A stretch of DNA of 53,840 bases from Hyphococcus sp. (GTDB taxonomy: Bacteria > Pseudomonadota > Alphaproteobacteria > Caulobacterales > Parvularculaceae), in the NCBI GenBank assembly GCA_021776415.1, contig JAJFFY010000029.1, positions 1 through 53,840 on the forward strand. Reading direction: 5' to 3'. The notes beneath the pieces are model-generated. The model did not search any database. It saw only the letters and a program-made list of their open reading frames with translations, and had not been told where the DNA came from. A program made the position numbers and the translations under genes. Shown here piece by piece: positions 43,486-53,764 of this stretch; the stretch's first letter is position 1; every line of letters starts with the position of its first letter.

Positions 43486-45369
43486 ACACCGTGCATAGGC
43501 GGCGTTCGGGTCGTTGAACTCCTCAAAGAAAGCGAGTTGTTCATCGGCCGTGGCAATCAGCTTTTTAACCGCGCCTTGGCGGCGGTTGCTGATTTTGTCT
43601 TCGCGCCCGCTCATGACCAAAACTTGCGACGACATATTGCTGAGAATACGTTCGAACGGCGTCTTTTTGTCCGCCATGTCGACAACGTCATATTTCTCCA
43701 GCTTCGCCATTTTCGCCGCACTGGCGATGGCGTCATCAAGATTGCCGAGCTTGTCGACCAAGCGCAGGTCTTTTGCGCGCTCGCCGATCCAGACACGTCC
43801 CTGACCGACGGAGTCGACATATGTTTTGTCGAGACCACGGCCCTCGCCGACAACCGACAGGAAGCGATCATATCCAAATTCGATCGACTGCTGGATGATA
43901 TCAGCGATACTATCAGGCAACGGCCCGATGCCCGTCGCCAGGATCGGGGAAAGGTTTGTGGTGCCGACACCATCGACAAATACGCCAACTTCCGCAGCAG
44001 TGTTTTCGAAAGTATTGAAATAGCCGAAAATACCGATGGAGCCGGTGATGGTTGTGGGCGACGCCCAGATTTCATCGGCCGGCGCGGCGATCCAGTATCC
44101 GCCGGAAGCGGCAAGCGATCCCATAGATGCGACCACTGGTTTTCCCGCCGCCTTAATCGCGAGAAGCTCGTCACGAATAATGTCGGAGGCAAAAGCTGAT
44201 CCGCCAGGGCTGTCGACACGCAGGACAACCGCTTTGACGTCTTCATCCAGGCGGGCTTTTTTCAAAAGCGCCGCGATCGTGTCGCCGCCCGCGGCTTGTC
44301 CGGCCGGCGCCTCGCCGTCAACAATGGTGCCCGATGCGGTGATTACCGCAATATTCGGATCGTCGCCGTCATGCGCATCGTCGATCGCGCTCAGATAACG
44401 TCGATAGTTCACATGATTATAGGACTTGCCGTCTTTTTGTTTCCCGAACTCGCTGATGAGAAAGGCGCTCTGTTCGGCGCGTGAGGAGAGTTGATCCACC
44501 AGGCCGGTTTTAAGCGCGGCTTTGGCAAAACTCCCATCAACGGTTTTCATAATCGGACCGAGATTATTGGCGTAATTGTCAATCGCACCAGCGTTCAGCC
44601 CGCGCGCGGCCTCAACTGCGCTCACATATTCACGCCACAAAACGCCAAGATAGGCCCTGTTGGCTTCTTTAGCTTCCGGCGACATGTCATCGCGCATATA
44701 GGGCTCAACTGCAGATTTGAACGTCCCCACACGGAAGATATGGCTGGTGATTTTCAACTTATCCAGGAAGGATTTAACGAACGTGCCGTAACGGCCATAG
44801 CCGTAGATGACGATATTGCCATTATTATTCATGATAATTTTATTGGCGGTCGCAGCCAGAAGATATTGGTCCTGGCTGTAAAAATCGCCGACCGCTACAA
44901 GCTTCTTGCCGCTGTCTTTGAACTTTTGCAGCTCTGCTGCAACGTAGTGGATTTTACTGGCGCTTGAGGGCGACACTTGCAGCGATCCGAGATCAAGCAC
45001 GATACCGGTAATGCGCTCATCGTCTTTGGCATTGCGGATCACCCGCACCAAGTCATGAACTTCGATCTGGGTTGGCTGGTTTACGCCATAAGCTTCTTCG
45101 ATCAGAACCTCGAACGGATCGACCTCTTCAGCCTGCTCCACAAGCACGCCATTGGGGTTTAAGTGCAGCGCGGCGGCGTCCGGAATTGATATGGAAACTT
45201 TCTCGCCCTTGCCGGCAATGCCATTGGTGACGGAGATGAGGACGCCAACAAAAAGCAGCATCACCACCAGGCCAATCAGCCCCTGCACCAATAGCAGCAA
45301 GCCAATTATCAATTTGCCGGCGCCCTTGATAAAGCCCCAAACGGTGAAATTAGATTCATTCTCAGACAC
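43471..45369 (-). CDS. sppA: Signal peptide peptidase SppA, long (67K) type
   Basis: This 632-residue protein is an inner-membrane serine protease that degrades cleaved signal peptides. One TM helix is at about residues 15-45 (LIIGLLLLVQGLIGLVVMLLFVGVLIS). Two tandem protease domains follow. The catalytic Lys lies in the N-terminal domain (FRVGTFKSAVEPYMRDDMS) and the catalytic Ser in the C-terminal domain (VDSPGGSAFASDII, then MGSLAASGGYWIAAPADEIWASPTTITGSIG). It separates the DUF1285 operon from the divergent moxR operon. The C-terminus (AYARCLACE) is inside a tandem repeat and may be recent. Confidence 0.94.
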   Translation of the reverse strand: MSENESNFTVWGFIKGAGKLIIGLLLLVQGLIGLVVMLLFVGVLISVTNGIAGKGEKVSISIPDAAALHLNPNGVLVEQAEEVDPFEVLIEEAYGVNQPTQIEVHDLVRVIRNAKDDERITGIVLDLGSLQVSPSSASKIHYVAAELQKFKDSGKKLVAVGDFYSQDQYLLAATANKIIMNNNGNIVIYGYGRYGTFVKSFLDKLKITSHIFRVGTFKSAVEPYMRDDMSPEAKEANRAYLGVLWREYVSAVEAARGLNAGAIDNYANNLGPIMKTVDGSFAKAALKTGLVDQLSSRAEQSAFLISEFGKQKDGKSYNHVNYRRYLSAIDDAHDGDDPNIAVITASGTIVDGEAPAGQAAGGDTIAALLKKARLDEDVKAVVLRVDSPGGSAFASDIIRDELLAIKAAGKPVVASMGSLAASGGYWIAAPADEIWASPTTITGSIGIFGYFNTFENTAAEVGVFVDGVGTTNLSPILATGIGPLPDSIADIIQQSIEFGYDRFLSVVGEGRGLDKTYVDSVGQGRVWIGERAKDLRLVDKLGNLDDAIASAAKMAKLEKYDVVDMADKKTPFERILSNMSSQVLVMSGREDKISNRRQGAVKKLIATADEQLAFFEEFNDPNAAYARCLACE

Positions 45370-45629
45370 AAACTGCCCCTTTTTCTACATACCTAACGCG
45401 AAACATAATGCCGCAATATTTAACCCAATTCATAGCGGCCCCCTCAGCCCTCGACCACATCAACACATCGTGAGCCGGAACCATGACGGTACCGTAAAGA
45501 AAATGGGCCCCATGCCGCAAGAGGCAAGAGTTTTGCGACAATCCGTTAGGTTTTCTTGCTAAGCAGTTGCTAACACGGCATTGACCCATGATATTGGAAA
45601 TTATCACGGAAAAAGAGACATTTGACCCC

Positions 45630-46622
<993 letters not shown>

Positions 46623-46653
46623 GTAAAGCGTAAATGAGGACACCGCAGCGCTG

Positions 46654-47553
46654 ATGACCGAAGACCAAAGCGCCATCGCCGTTCGGCGCCAAGCCGAAGA
46701 GGCCGCCGCTTTTTTCCCGGCGCTGCTGGTGGAGGCTGCGCGTATCGCCCAGACGGTCGCCTCGGGGCTGCATGGACGCCGCCGCGCCGGACCTGGCGAG
46801 ACCTTCTGGCAACACCGCGCCTACGCGTTCGGCGACCCGGTCGGGGCCATAGATTGGCGCCAATCCGCGCGCATCGCCGACCGGCTTTATGTTCGCGAAA
46901 ACGAGTGGGAGGCTGCGGCCGCAGTTTATCTGTGGCGCGACCCCTCGCGCTCGCTCGACTATGCATCGACGAAGGTAACGCCGACGAAAAGACAGCGTGC
47001 GGACATTTTGGCGGTCGCGCTGACGATTTTATTGTCACAGGCCGGCGAACGCATCGGCCTGTTGGGCGAAGCGCGCCGCCCGTTTCACGGTCGTGCGGCG
47101 CCGTCGCGCATTCTCGAGGCGTTGCATATAACCCAATTTAACGACGCCGCGTCCTCGCCTGCGCCGGCCGAACTCCCACCGGGCGCACGCGTCGTCATGA
47201 TCAGTGATTTTTTTACCGATCCCGGCGCCATTGAACAAAGCGTCACGGCGCTGGCCGCCGCCGGCGCCCGAGGCGCGCTGGTGCAAATTTGCGACCCGGC
47301 GGAAGAAGACTTCCCATTTCATGGGCGGGTCGAATTTCGCGACCTTGAAAGCAACGACCGTTTGACCTTCGGTGAGACCGGCGCGCTCGCAAAAGACTAC
47401 CGGGCAAAATTCCAGGCGCATCGGGACGCCCTGGCGATGCTGGCCGGCAAAGCCGGCTGGACATTCATCAGCCATCGCACCGACCGGCCGGCGCAAACCG
47501 CTTTGCTTGCGCTGTTTGCCGCACTTGGCGATGCGCGACGCTGGACGCAATAA
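46654..47553 (+). CDS. DUF58 domain protein
   Basis: This 299-residue protein has the DUF58 core GRRRAGPGETFWQHRAYAFGDPVGAIDWRQSARIADRLYVRENEWE and then a vWA-like half (VMISDFFTDPGAIEQSVTALAAAGARGALVQICDP). DUF58 proteins are partners of MoxR ATPases, with unclear biochemical role. It begins 31 bases after moxR and ends three bases before the DUF4159 gene. Confidence 0.92.
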   Translation: MTEDQSAIAVRRQAEEAAAFFPALLVEAARIAQTVASGLHGRRRAGPGETFWQHRAYAFGDPVGAIDWRQSARIADRLYVRENEWEAAAAVYLWRDPSRSLDYASTKVTPTKRQRADILAVALTILLSQAGERIGLLGEARRPFHGRAAPSRILEALHITQFNDAASSPAPAELPPGARVVMISDFFTDPGAIEQSVTALAAAGARGALVQICDPAEEDFPFHGRVEFRDLESNDRLTFGETGALAKDYRAKFQAHRDALAMLAGKAGWTFISHRTDRPAQTALLALFAALGDARRWTQ

Positions 47554-47556
47554 TCC

Positions 47557-50286
47557 GTGGGCGCACTTTCCTTCACCTCCCCCCTTATCCTTGCAGCACT
47601 CATCGCTCTGCCGCTGGTATGGTTCTTATTACGGGCGACGCCGCCTTCGCCAAAACAGGCGCGGTTTCCGGCTTTCATCATTTTGCGGCAGCTGACGGCC
47701 AAACAAGAAACCCCGGACCGCACGCCCTGGCCGTTATTGTTGCTCAGGCTATTGCTGGTGGTGATTATCATCACCGGCCTTGCCGGGCCGGTTCTAAATG
47801 CGCCGCCCGCAGCCTCCGGCGGCGGCCCCATCGCGCTAATTATTGATGACAGCTGGGCGGCGGCGTCAAACTGGAATGCGCGCCGCGACGAGACGCGGCG
47901 TGTTAGCGCCGAGGCTGCGCAAGCGAACCGTCCGGTGTTCATCCTCACCACCGCGCCAAAACGAACGCCGGCGCCGCTCAAACCGCTTACAGGACGGGAA
48001 GCGCAAGTGCTGGTCGACACGCTGACGCCGCAGCCCTGGGCAAGCGACCGTGGCGGCGCAATGGAGACGCTGGCGGCATTGGACGCATTCGCCGCCGCCA
48101 ACGGAAGCCCGCGCTGGGACATCCGCTGGCTCTCCGACGGCCTCTCCGGGAACAATGACCAGGCCTTCGCCGACGCCTTGCGCCAGCGCGGCGACGTGGT
48201 GCTGTTAACCGATCCGGTCGCACCGATCCTGCGGCCGCTGGCGCCTGCCAATGCCGGACCGGCGTTTCGCATTGAGCGCTTGCACGGCGATGAAGTCTGG
48301 GAAGGCGTGTTTGTCGCCGCCGCGCGCGATGGGCGCGAGCTTGCGCGCATTGATGTCACGCTTGATGAAGGCCAAACCGCAACCGATGTCACGGCGCAAT
48401 TGCCGCTGGCGTTGCGCAATGAACTCGGCGCGGTACGGATAGAAAACGCAAGTTCTCCCGGCGCAGTTCAACTCATCGACGCGCGTGCGCGCCGCGCTTT
48501 GATTGGTCTGGTTGGCGAGGCGCGGCCGGTGCGCAACAACCTTCTCGACGGCGCGCATTATTTGCGCCAATCGCTTAATCCTTATGCGGAATTCCTCGCC
48601 GACAGGCTGAGCGCCATTGTCGCCTCGGATGCATCGGTGATTATCCTTGATGATGTCGCCGCCATGCGTAGCGGCGATATCGGCGCGCTTTCCGCCTGGG
48701 TTGAAAAGGGGGGCGTTCTCATTCGCTTTGCCGGCCCGGTGCTGGCCGAAGCGGCGCAAGACCGCACGCCGCCGCTCCTGCCCGTCGTCTTGCGCGGCGG
48801 CGGTCGCGCTTTTGGCGGCGCGCTCACCTGGCAAACGCCGCAACGGCTCGACGCGTTTTCGGCCGACAGCCCGTTTGCAGGGCTCGCGCCGCCCGACGAT
48901 GTTTTCATCCGCCAACAAATCCTCGCCCAGCCCGGCGGCGAGGCCACGACGCGCAGCTGGGCGCGGCTTGAAGACGGAACCCCGCTGGTCACCGGCGAGC
49001 GCTTTGGCGCGGGCGTCATCGTTCTGTTTCACGTTACTGCAACGCCGCAATGGTCGGACCTGCCGGTCTCTGGCGTCTTTAGCGAGATGCTGCGTAGGCT
49101 GATTTTCCTCTCAACGCTTGGCCCTGAAAGCGCCGCTGGTGAGACGCCCGCGCGCCAGCCGCCTTTGCGTCTGCTGGATGGTTTTGCGCGGCTCGAGCGG
49201 CCACGCGACACAGACCCGGCGCTCACTCCGGCGGAGTTGAACGAACCCGCCGGACCGAACCGCCGCCCAGGGTTTTATGGCGCGCCCGAGGCGCCGCTGG
49301 CGCTCAACGTCATCACCGCCGAGACACCATTTGCGCCGCTGGAGGTAACCGGCGTTGCGCACGCGGTTTACGCTGGTGAGCCGCCCCGAAGGCTGGGGCC
49401 GTTCTTGTTTGCGGCAGCGCTGGCGCTGTTGTTAATCGACGGGCTGGCGACGCTGATGCTCGCCGGCAAGCTCCGCCTCGGCCGTATCGGGGCCGCTGCC
49501 ATTATCGCAGCGATCACTCTCACGCCATTGGCGCCGGAAGCGCGCGCGCAACCGCTTGATCCGGAAATTGACGCCAAGACCATCGAGACTACGCTGACCA
49601 CCAGGCTCGCCTTTGTCGAGACCGGCGATCCAACGATGGACAAGCTTTCCGAGCAGGCGCTGGCTGGGCTCAGCCGCGAATTATACCGCCGCACCGCGCT
49701 CGAGCCCGGACCGCCTGTGGGCGTTAATCTTGAGACGGATGATTTATCGGTCTATCCGTTTTTATATTGGCCAGTGGTCGCCGGCGCGGCGGCGCCCTCA
49801 GAGGCGGCGCTTGCTAATATTGAAAATTTTATGCGCTTCGGCGGGCTGATCCTGTTTGACACCCGCGACGACGAGCGCGCTATCGGCGCCGGTTCAACCC
49901 CGGAGGCGGAGGCGTTGCAACGCATCGTGTCACAGCTCAACACACCGCCGCTGATTGCCGTTGACGCGACCCATGTGCTGACCCGGTCGTTTTATTTGCT
50001 GAACGATTTGCCGGGCCGGCTCGATAACAATCCGGTGTGGGTAGCGGCGCAGACCAGCGGCGCCAACGATAGCGTTACGCCGCTGATCATTGGTGGGCGC
50101 GACTGGGCCGGCGCCTGGGCGAGCGACTTTCTTGGCCGTCCGGTCAAACCCATGGGCCAGGGCGGCGAACGCGCGCGCGAGTTTGCTTACCGCGCCGGGG
50201 TCAACATCGTCATGGTGGCGTTTACCGGCAATTATAAATCAGATCAGGTCCACACGCCGATCCTTCTGGAGCGGCTCGGCAAGTGA
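47557..50286 (+). CDS. DUF4159 membrane protein with a BatA-like N-terminus
   Basis: This 909-residue protein starts at GTG. Residues 5-27 and 60-80 are membrane helices flanking the BatA-type segment FPAFIILRQL. A degenerate vWA-like region follows (IALIIDDSWAAASNWNARRDE). Two further helices lie near residues 625-680. The C-terminal 230 residues are the DUF4159 domain (DLSVYPFLYWPVV, ANIENFMRFGGLILFDTRDD, YRAGVNIVMVAFTGNYKSDQVHTPILLERL). It probably works with MoxR and DUF58 in envelope or protein-complex maturation. It overlaps the next gene by four bases. Confidence 0.9.
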   Translation: MGALSFTSPLILAALIALPLVWFLLRATPPSPKQARFPAFIILRQLTAKQETPDRTPWPLLLLRLLLVVIIITGLAGPVLNAPPAASGGGPIALIIDDSWAAASNWNARRDETRRVSAEAAQANRPVFILTTAPKRTPAPLKPLTGREAQVLVDTLTPQPWASDRGGAMETLAALDAFAAANGSPRWDIRWLSDGLSGNNDQAFADALRQRGDVVLLTDPVAPILRPLAPANAGPAFRIERLHGDEVWEGVFVAAARDGRELARIDVTLDEGQTATDVTAQLPLALRNELGAVRIENASSPGAVQLIDARARRALIGLVGEARPVRNNLLDGAHYLRQSLNPYAEFLADRLSAIVASDASVIILDDVAAMRSGDIGALSAWVEKGGVLIRFAGPVLAEAAQDRTPPLLPVVLRGGGRAFGGALTWQTPQRLDAFSADSPFAGLAPPDDVFIRQQILAQPGGEATTRSWARLEDGTPLVTGERFGAGVIVLFHVTATPQWSDLPVSGVFSEMLRRLIFLSTLGPESAAGETPARQPPLRLLDGFARLERPRDTDPALTPAELNEPAGPNRRPGFYGAPEAPLALNVITAETPFAPLEVTGVAHAVYAGEPPRRLGPFLFAAALALLLIDGLATLMLAGKLRLGRIGAAAIIAAITLTPLAPEARAQPLDPEIDAKTIETTLTTRLAFVETGDPTMDKLSEQALAGLSRELYRRTALEPGPPVGVNLETDDLSVYPFLYWPVVAGAAAPSEAALANIENFMRFGGLILFDTRDDERAIGAGSTPEAEALQRIVSQLNTPPLIAVDATHVLTRSFYLLNDLPGRLDNNPVWVAAQTSGANDSVTPLIIGGRDWAGAWASDFLGRPVKPMGQGGERAREFAYRAGVNIVMVAFTGNYKSDQVHTPILLERLGK

Positions 50287-52364
50287 ATATCGTCTTTGAC
50301 CCCTTCCTCGCCCATTGGGCGCTTGTCATCGCTGCGGTGATCGCTGTGGCTCTTGCTGGGGTGAGCCTCGCAATGAGCTGGAAAGGCGGCGTCTTTCGCG
50401 CCATCGCGATTGCCGGCTTGTTTGCGCTGTTGTTGAACCCACTGATCCGCGTCGCCGAGCAAACGCCGCTCGATGATATCGCGCTCATACTGGTCGATAA
50501 AAGCGCCAGTCAGTCGCTCGATGGCCGCGATGTCATCACCGCTGAGACGGCTTCAACACTTGAAGCGGCGGTCACCGCGCTTGGCGGCGTCGAGCCGCGC
50601 ATCATCGACTATGACGGCGCGGAAAAAACCCGCACCGTGGCGGCGCTGAAATCGGCCCTCGCCGATACGCCGCGCGCGCGCCTTGGCGGGGTTTTCATCA
50701 TCACCGACGGCCAGGCCGCCGATGCGCAGGACGCAACCCTGCCGCTCGGTGTTGAGGCGCCGGTGCACCTCCTGCTCACCGGACGCAAGGGCGAGCGCGA
50801 CCGCAAGATCACCCTCACCAATGCGCCGCGCTATGGCATTGTCGGCCAACCGGTGCGGGTCTCGTTCCGGATTGATGATCTGGGCCCCGATGAAACCATC
50901 ATTGAAAACGCCGCATCGGCCATTGTCGTCCTGCGCATCAATGGCGAGGAGGTTTTGCGCCAGCCCGCGCCGTTCGGCGTCGAGGCGAGCTTTGACACGC
51001 CGCTCGACCGGCCCGGCCGGACCATTGTCGAATTGGAAGTTGCATCGCTCGACGGCGAATTAACCACACGCAACAATATCGCCGTCCTGCCGATCACCGC
51101 CATTCACGACCGCTTGCGGGTTTTATTGATCTCCGGCGAGCCGCATCCGGGCGAACGGGTGTGGCGCAATCTTTTAAAATCAGACCCCGCCGTCGATCTG
51201 GTGCATTTCACAATCTTGCGGCCGATAGACAAAAACGACGGCACGCCGGTCTCGGAACTGGCGTTGATTCAATTCCCGCAAAACGAGCTTTTCATCGACA
51301 AGCTGATGGAATTCGATCTTCTGATTTTCGACCGCTACACCTATCGCGCCGTCCTGGATTCGTTTCACTTTGACAATATCGCACGCTATGTCGAGCAAGG
51401 CGGCGGGATTTTGATTGCGGCGGGCCCGGAATATAATGGCGCGCGCAGCCTCGCCTCAAGACGAAACTTGTCTTTTATTCTTCCCGCCATCCCCGCCGGC
51501 GGCGCGGTTGAACGCGCCTACCGGCCGCGCATCACCGATCTTGGCAAACGCCATCCGGTAACCGACAATCTGCCCGAAGAAGGCTTCTGGGGCCGCTGGC
51601 TGCGGATCATGCCGGTGACGCAACTGCGCGGCCAGGCGCTGCTCTCCGGTCCTAATGAGGCCCCGCTCCTCATACTCGACCGTGTCGGCAAAGGCCGCAT
51701 CGGATTGCTTCTGTCCGACCATGTCTGGCTATGGGCGCGCGGCTTTGACGGCGGCGGGCCGCATGCGGAACTGTTGCGGCGCATCGCCCATTGGCTGATG
51801 AAAGAGCCCGAACTTGAAGAAGAAGCGTTATCGCTGACCGGCGAGGGGAATGCGCTGGCAGTCCGCCGCCGGACCATGGGCGAGGACGCGCCCGCGGTCA
51901 TCGTCACGTCGCCGGATGGGAAACAGTCAGACTACGCCTTAACGGAAATCTCGCCCGGGCTTTATGAGGCGCGCATTGAAAAGGCGCCGCGCGGCCTTTA
52001 TCGCGCCCGCTCCGATGACCTCTTTGCGGTCGGCGCCGTCGGCCTTGCAGCGGCACCGGAATTTGTCGATGTGGTCTCCAGCCGCAAACCACTGGCGGCG
52101 TTGACGCAAACCTCTGGCGGCGGCGTATTTTCAACCCGCAATGGCGATAAAGCCGCGCCGCCATCGCTTCGCAAAGTCCGCAGCGCCTCCGCGCGCGCCG
52201 GCGCCGATTGGGCCGGCGTCGTCGCTCGCGGCGCGGCGCGCATCGACGCTATACAAGATAAACCACTGGCCCCGCCATTGGCCTGGCTGGTGTTTATCGC
52301 CGCGGCGTTATTGACCGGCTGGCTGGTCGAGGACGGCCGCTTTCGCCGCCGGCGGCCTATATAG
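50283..52364 (+). CDS. Large membrane protein with vWA-like and glutamine-amidotransferase-like parts
   Basis: This 693-residue protein starts at GTG overlapping the previous stop. Two N-terminal helices (ALVIAAVIAVALAGVSLAM, AIAIAGLFALLLNPL) precede a vWA-like segment with DKSASQS and FIITDGQAA, which resemble the MIDAS DxSxS and T/D positions. The middle (IARYVEQGGGILIAAGPEYNG) has a class I glutamine amidotransferase-like look. A last helix (PPLAWLVFIAAALLTGWLVEDG) anchors the C-terminus. It is the final gene of the moxR operon. Confidence 0.85.
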   Translation: MNIVFDPFLAHWALVIAAVIAVALAGVSLAMSWKGGVFRAIAIAGLFALLLNPLIRVAEQTPLDDIALILVDKSASQSLDGRDVITAETASTLEAAVTALGGVEPRIIDYDGAEKTRTVAALKSALADTPRARLGGVFIITDGQAADAQDATLPLGVEAPVHLLLTGRKGERDRKITLTNAPRYGIVGQPVRVSFRIDDLGPDETIIENAASAIVVLRINGEEVLRQPAPFGVEASFDTPLDRPGRTIVELEVASLDGELTTRNNIAVLPITAIHDRLRVLLISGEPHPGERVWRNLLKSDPAVDLVHFTILRPIDKNDGTPVSELALIQFPQNELFIDKLMEFDLLIFDRYTYRAVLDSFHFDNIARYVEQGGGILIAAGPEYNGARSLASRRNLSFILPAIPAGGAVERAYRPRITDLGKRHPVTDNLPEEGFWGRWLRIMPVTQLRGQALLSGPNEAPLLILDRVGKGRIGLLLSDHVWLWARGFDGGGPHAELLRRIAHWLMKEPELEEEALSLTGEGNALAVRRRTMGEDAPAVIVTSPDGKQSDYALTEISPGLYEARIEKAPRGLYRARSDDLFAVGAVGLAAAPEFVDVVSSRKPLAALTQTSGGGVFSTRNGDKAAPPSLRKVRSASARAGADWAGVVARGAARIDAIQDKPLAPPLAWLVFIAAALLTGWLVEDGRFRRRRPI

Positions 52365-52424
52365 CGCCTCGCACTGAATGTAGTTCTAAACGACTGCGAC
52401 CGCAGTCCGGCGCTTATGCGCCCC

Positions 52425-52468
52425 GACCGCGAAGGCGGTCGAGTATTAGTGAGCGCGCCTTCGCGCGC
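52425..52468 (+). repeat. Double-palindrome element, copy 5
   Basis: GACCGCGAAGGCGGTC, a 12-base spacer, then GCGCGCCTTCGCGCGC. This is the most perfect copy in the window. Confidence 0.9.
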
Positions 52469-52547
52469 GGCCCCGCAGGCCCTCGCGAAGCGAGGATTAG
52501 CCGCGAGCGCAAATAACGCGTCAGACCCTACAGCCCAACGATAAAAT

Positions 52548-52564
52548 TTAACCATTTGTTTAAC
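52548..52564. promoter_or_regulatory. Possible CtrA-binding box
   Basis: TTAACCATTTGTTTAAC contains TTAACCAT and a second TTTAAC half. This resembles alphaproteobacterial CtrA sites, although spacing is one base off the TTAA-N7-TTAA form. It lies about 65 bases before the GTG of the 221-residue gene. Confidence 0.4.
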
Positions 52565-52628
52565 GCCGCCTAAAAACCCTGGGGCCTAGTCTATCCTTCA
52601 AATCTGGCATTCGAAGGAGCAGGGCCGC

Positions 52629-53294
52629 GTGGCGTTTGCAGCATCAAAATCACCCGAAGAGGGCAAACCGGCCAAGCGCAGCCCGCTCGCCGGCTGGCTC
52701 GGCAGAAAAAAACCCGCCAACAGCAAGGACGCACTGCCGGAGATAGACATCGCCAGCGGCGTTGACCGCGCCTTGCGCAAGCCGGCGATTGTGGCTGAAG
52801 CCCCGGTCGAGAACGAAAAAGAAAATCCGGTGCGCGATGCGCTCGGCGCGATTGAAGCCGCGCTCTATGCGATTGACCGCATTCGCGACACGCTGGAGCA
52901 GGCTTGCGAGATCGCCATCTCAGCCAAAGATATCGAAGACGCTGGCGGGCGTGCTTTGCTGGCTGAACATTATGACGAGTTGCGCCTGTCTGTCGATTAC
53001 ACCATCGAACAGGCAGACCCGCGCGCCGCCATCCTGATCGGCAAAGGCCAGCGCCATCTTGATGTCAATCTCGGCGGCACCACGCGCTATTCTGTCTCGC
53101 CCGCGCGCCTTGACGCCAGCGAGCGCGGTCTCGGTCTGTCGCCGCCGCGCGATGCCTTCGCCACCTATGAAGAAATCACCCAGGCGCTTGACCAGCTCGA
53201 CCATGCGCTCGCCAGAGCCGACCGCGCGGCGGCGAATTATTGCCGCGATGCGCAATATCTCATTGCACGGATGAATGACGCCGTCGAGGACTAG
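52629..53294 (+). CDS. Hypothetical soluble protein, possibly CtrA-regulated
   Basis: This 221-residue protein starts at GTG with GAAGGAG upstream. The first 70 residues are basic and probably disordered (SPEEGKPAKRSPLAGWLGRKKPANSK). The rest is mostly helical (NPVRDALGAIEAALYAIDRIRDTLEQACEIAI; ITQALDQLDHALARADRAAANYCRDAQYLIARMNDAVED). No membrane segment, signal peptide or known domain is evident. A CtrA-type box upstream hints at a cell-cycle or motility role, which is inference only. Confidence 0.7.
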   Translation: MAFAASKSPEEGKPAKRSPLAGWLGRKKPANSKDALPEIDIASGVDRALRKPAIVAEAPVENEKENPVRDALGAIEAALYAIDRIRDTLEQACEIAISAKDIEDAGGRALLAEHYDELRLSVDYTIEQADPRAAILIGKGQRHLDVNLGGTTRYSVSPARLDASERGLGLSPPRDAFATYEEITQALDQLDHALARADRAAANYCRDAQYLIARMNDAVED

Positions 53295-53302
53295 AGCATC
53301 GA

Positions 53303-53342
53303 GCGAAAAGTGTGCAACGGTTTTCGCGTCGCGCGATGCGAC
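53303..53342 (+). repeat. 40-bp dispersed repeat, copy 2
   Basis: Identical over 40 bases to 14155-14194. Both copies start shortly after the stop of a plus-strand gene (about 9 bases in each case). Confidence 0.85.
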
Positions 53343-53352
53343 TACGAAAGAA

Positions 53353-53397
53353 TCTAGAGCAAATCCGTGATTCAATTTAACTCGGATTTGCTCTAGA
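53353..53397. terminator. 15-bp hairpin between convergent genes
   Basis: TCTAGAGCAAATCCG (53353-53367) pairs perfectly with CGGATTTGCTCTAGA (53383-53397) around a 15-base AT-rich loop. It lies between the 221-residue gene and the convergent queD-like gene. It has no T tract, so it may be a palindromic repeat used as a terminator. Confidence 0.55.
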
Positions 53398-53401
53398 GCC
53401 G

Positions 53402-53764
53402 CTACTCTTCAACATCAAAAATACACATCTCGCCATTTGACGGGCGCGATACGCGGATTTGTTTGAGGCCTTTAAACTTAGGCTTCAGCCGCGCCGCCGC
53501 CCACTGACAGATATTTTCAAGCGTCGGGCGCTCCAGCCCCTCGACCTCGTTCAAGAGGCGATGGTCCAGCGCCTCGCGCAACTCTTCCAGCACATCAGCA
53601 ACATCGCCAAAATCCACCACCCAGCCGGCCTCCGGGTCCGGCTCGCCGGCGATCTCCACATCCATGGTAAACGAATGCCCATGCAGGCGCGCATAGGGAC
53701 GCGCGTCAGGGTCATGATCCAGGAAGTGCGCGGCGTCGAACTTAATCGACTTGACGATGCGCAT
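53402..53764 (-). CDS. QueD/PTPS-family 6-carboxytetrahydropterin synthase-like protein
   Basis: I choose ATG 53764 (MRIVKSIKFDAAHFL), with GAGG seven bases upstream, giving 120 residues; the frame is open to 53836. The zinc-site histidines are His13 in DAAHF and those of LHGHSF. The DHRLLNEVEG segment and PTLENICQWAA match the family. In QueD the motif is CxxxHGH, with the Cys as catalytic base; here the same position is Tyr (YARLHGH). The enzyme would act in queuosine/7-deazaguanine synthesis if active, but it may belong to a divergent PTPS subgroup. Confidence 0.82.
   Translation of the reverse strand: MRIVKSIKFDAAHFLDHDPDARPYARLHGHSFTMDVEIAGEPDPEAGWVVDFGDVADVLEELREALDHRLLNEVEGLERPTLENICQWAAARLKPKFKGLKQIRVSRPSNGEMCIFDVEE

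Larger units (their letters stand above)
52365..52628. other. Repeat-bearing intergenic region with a CtrA-type box
   Basis: It holds GACTGCGACCGCAGTC-type dyads, a double-palindrome element (52425) and, close to the next gene, a TTAACCAT motif. I see no gene. Confidence 0.65.

Noticed and set aside
47397..49050. Two long minus-strand frames of about 280-340 residues within the DUF58/DUF4159 genes
   Set aside because: They oppose well-supported coding frames and have the Arg/Ala-rich composition of antisense artefacts.
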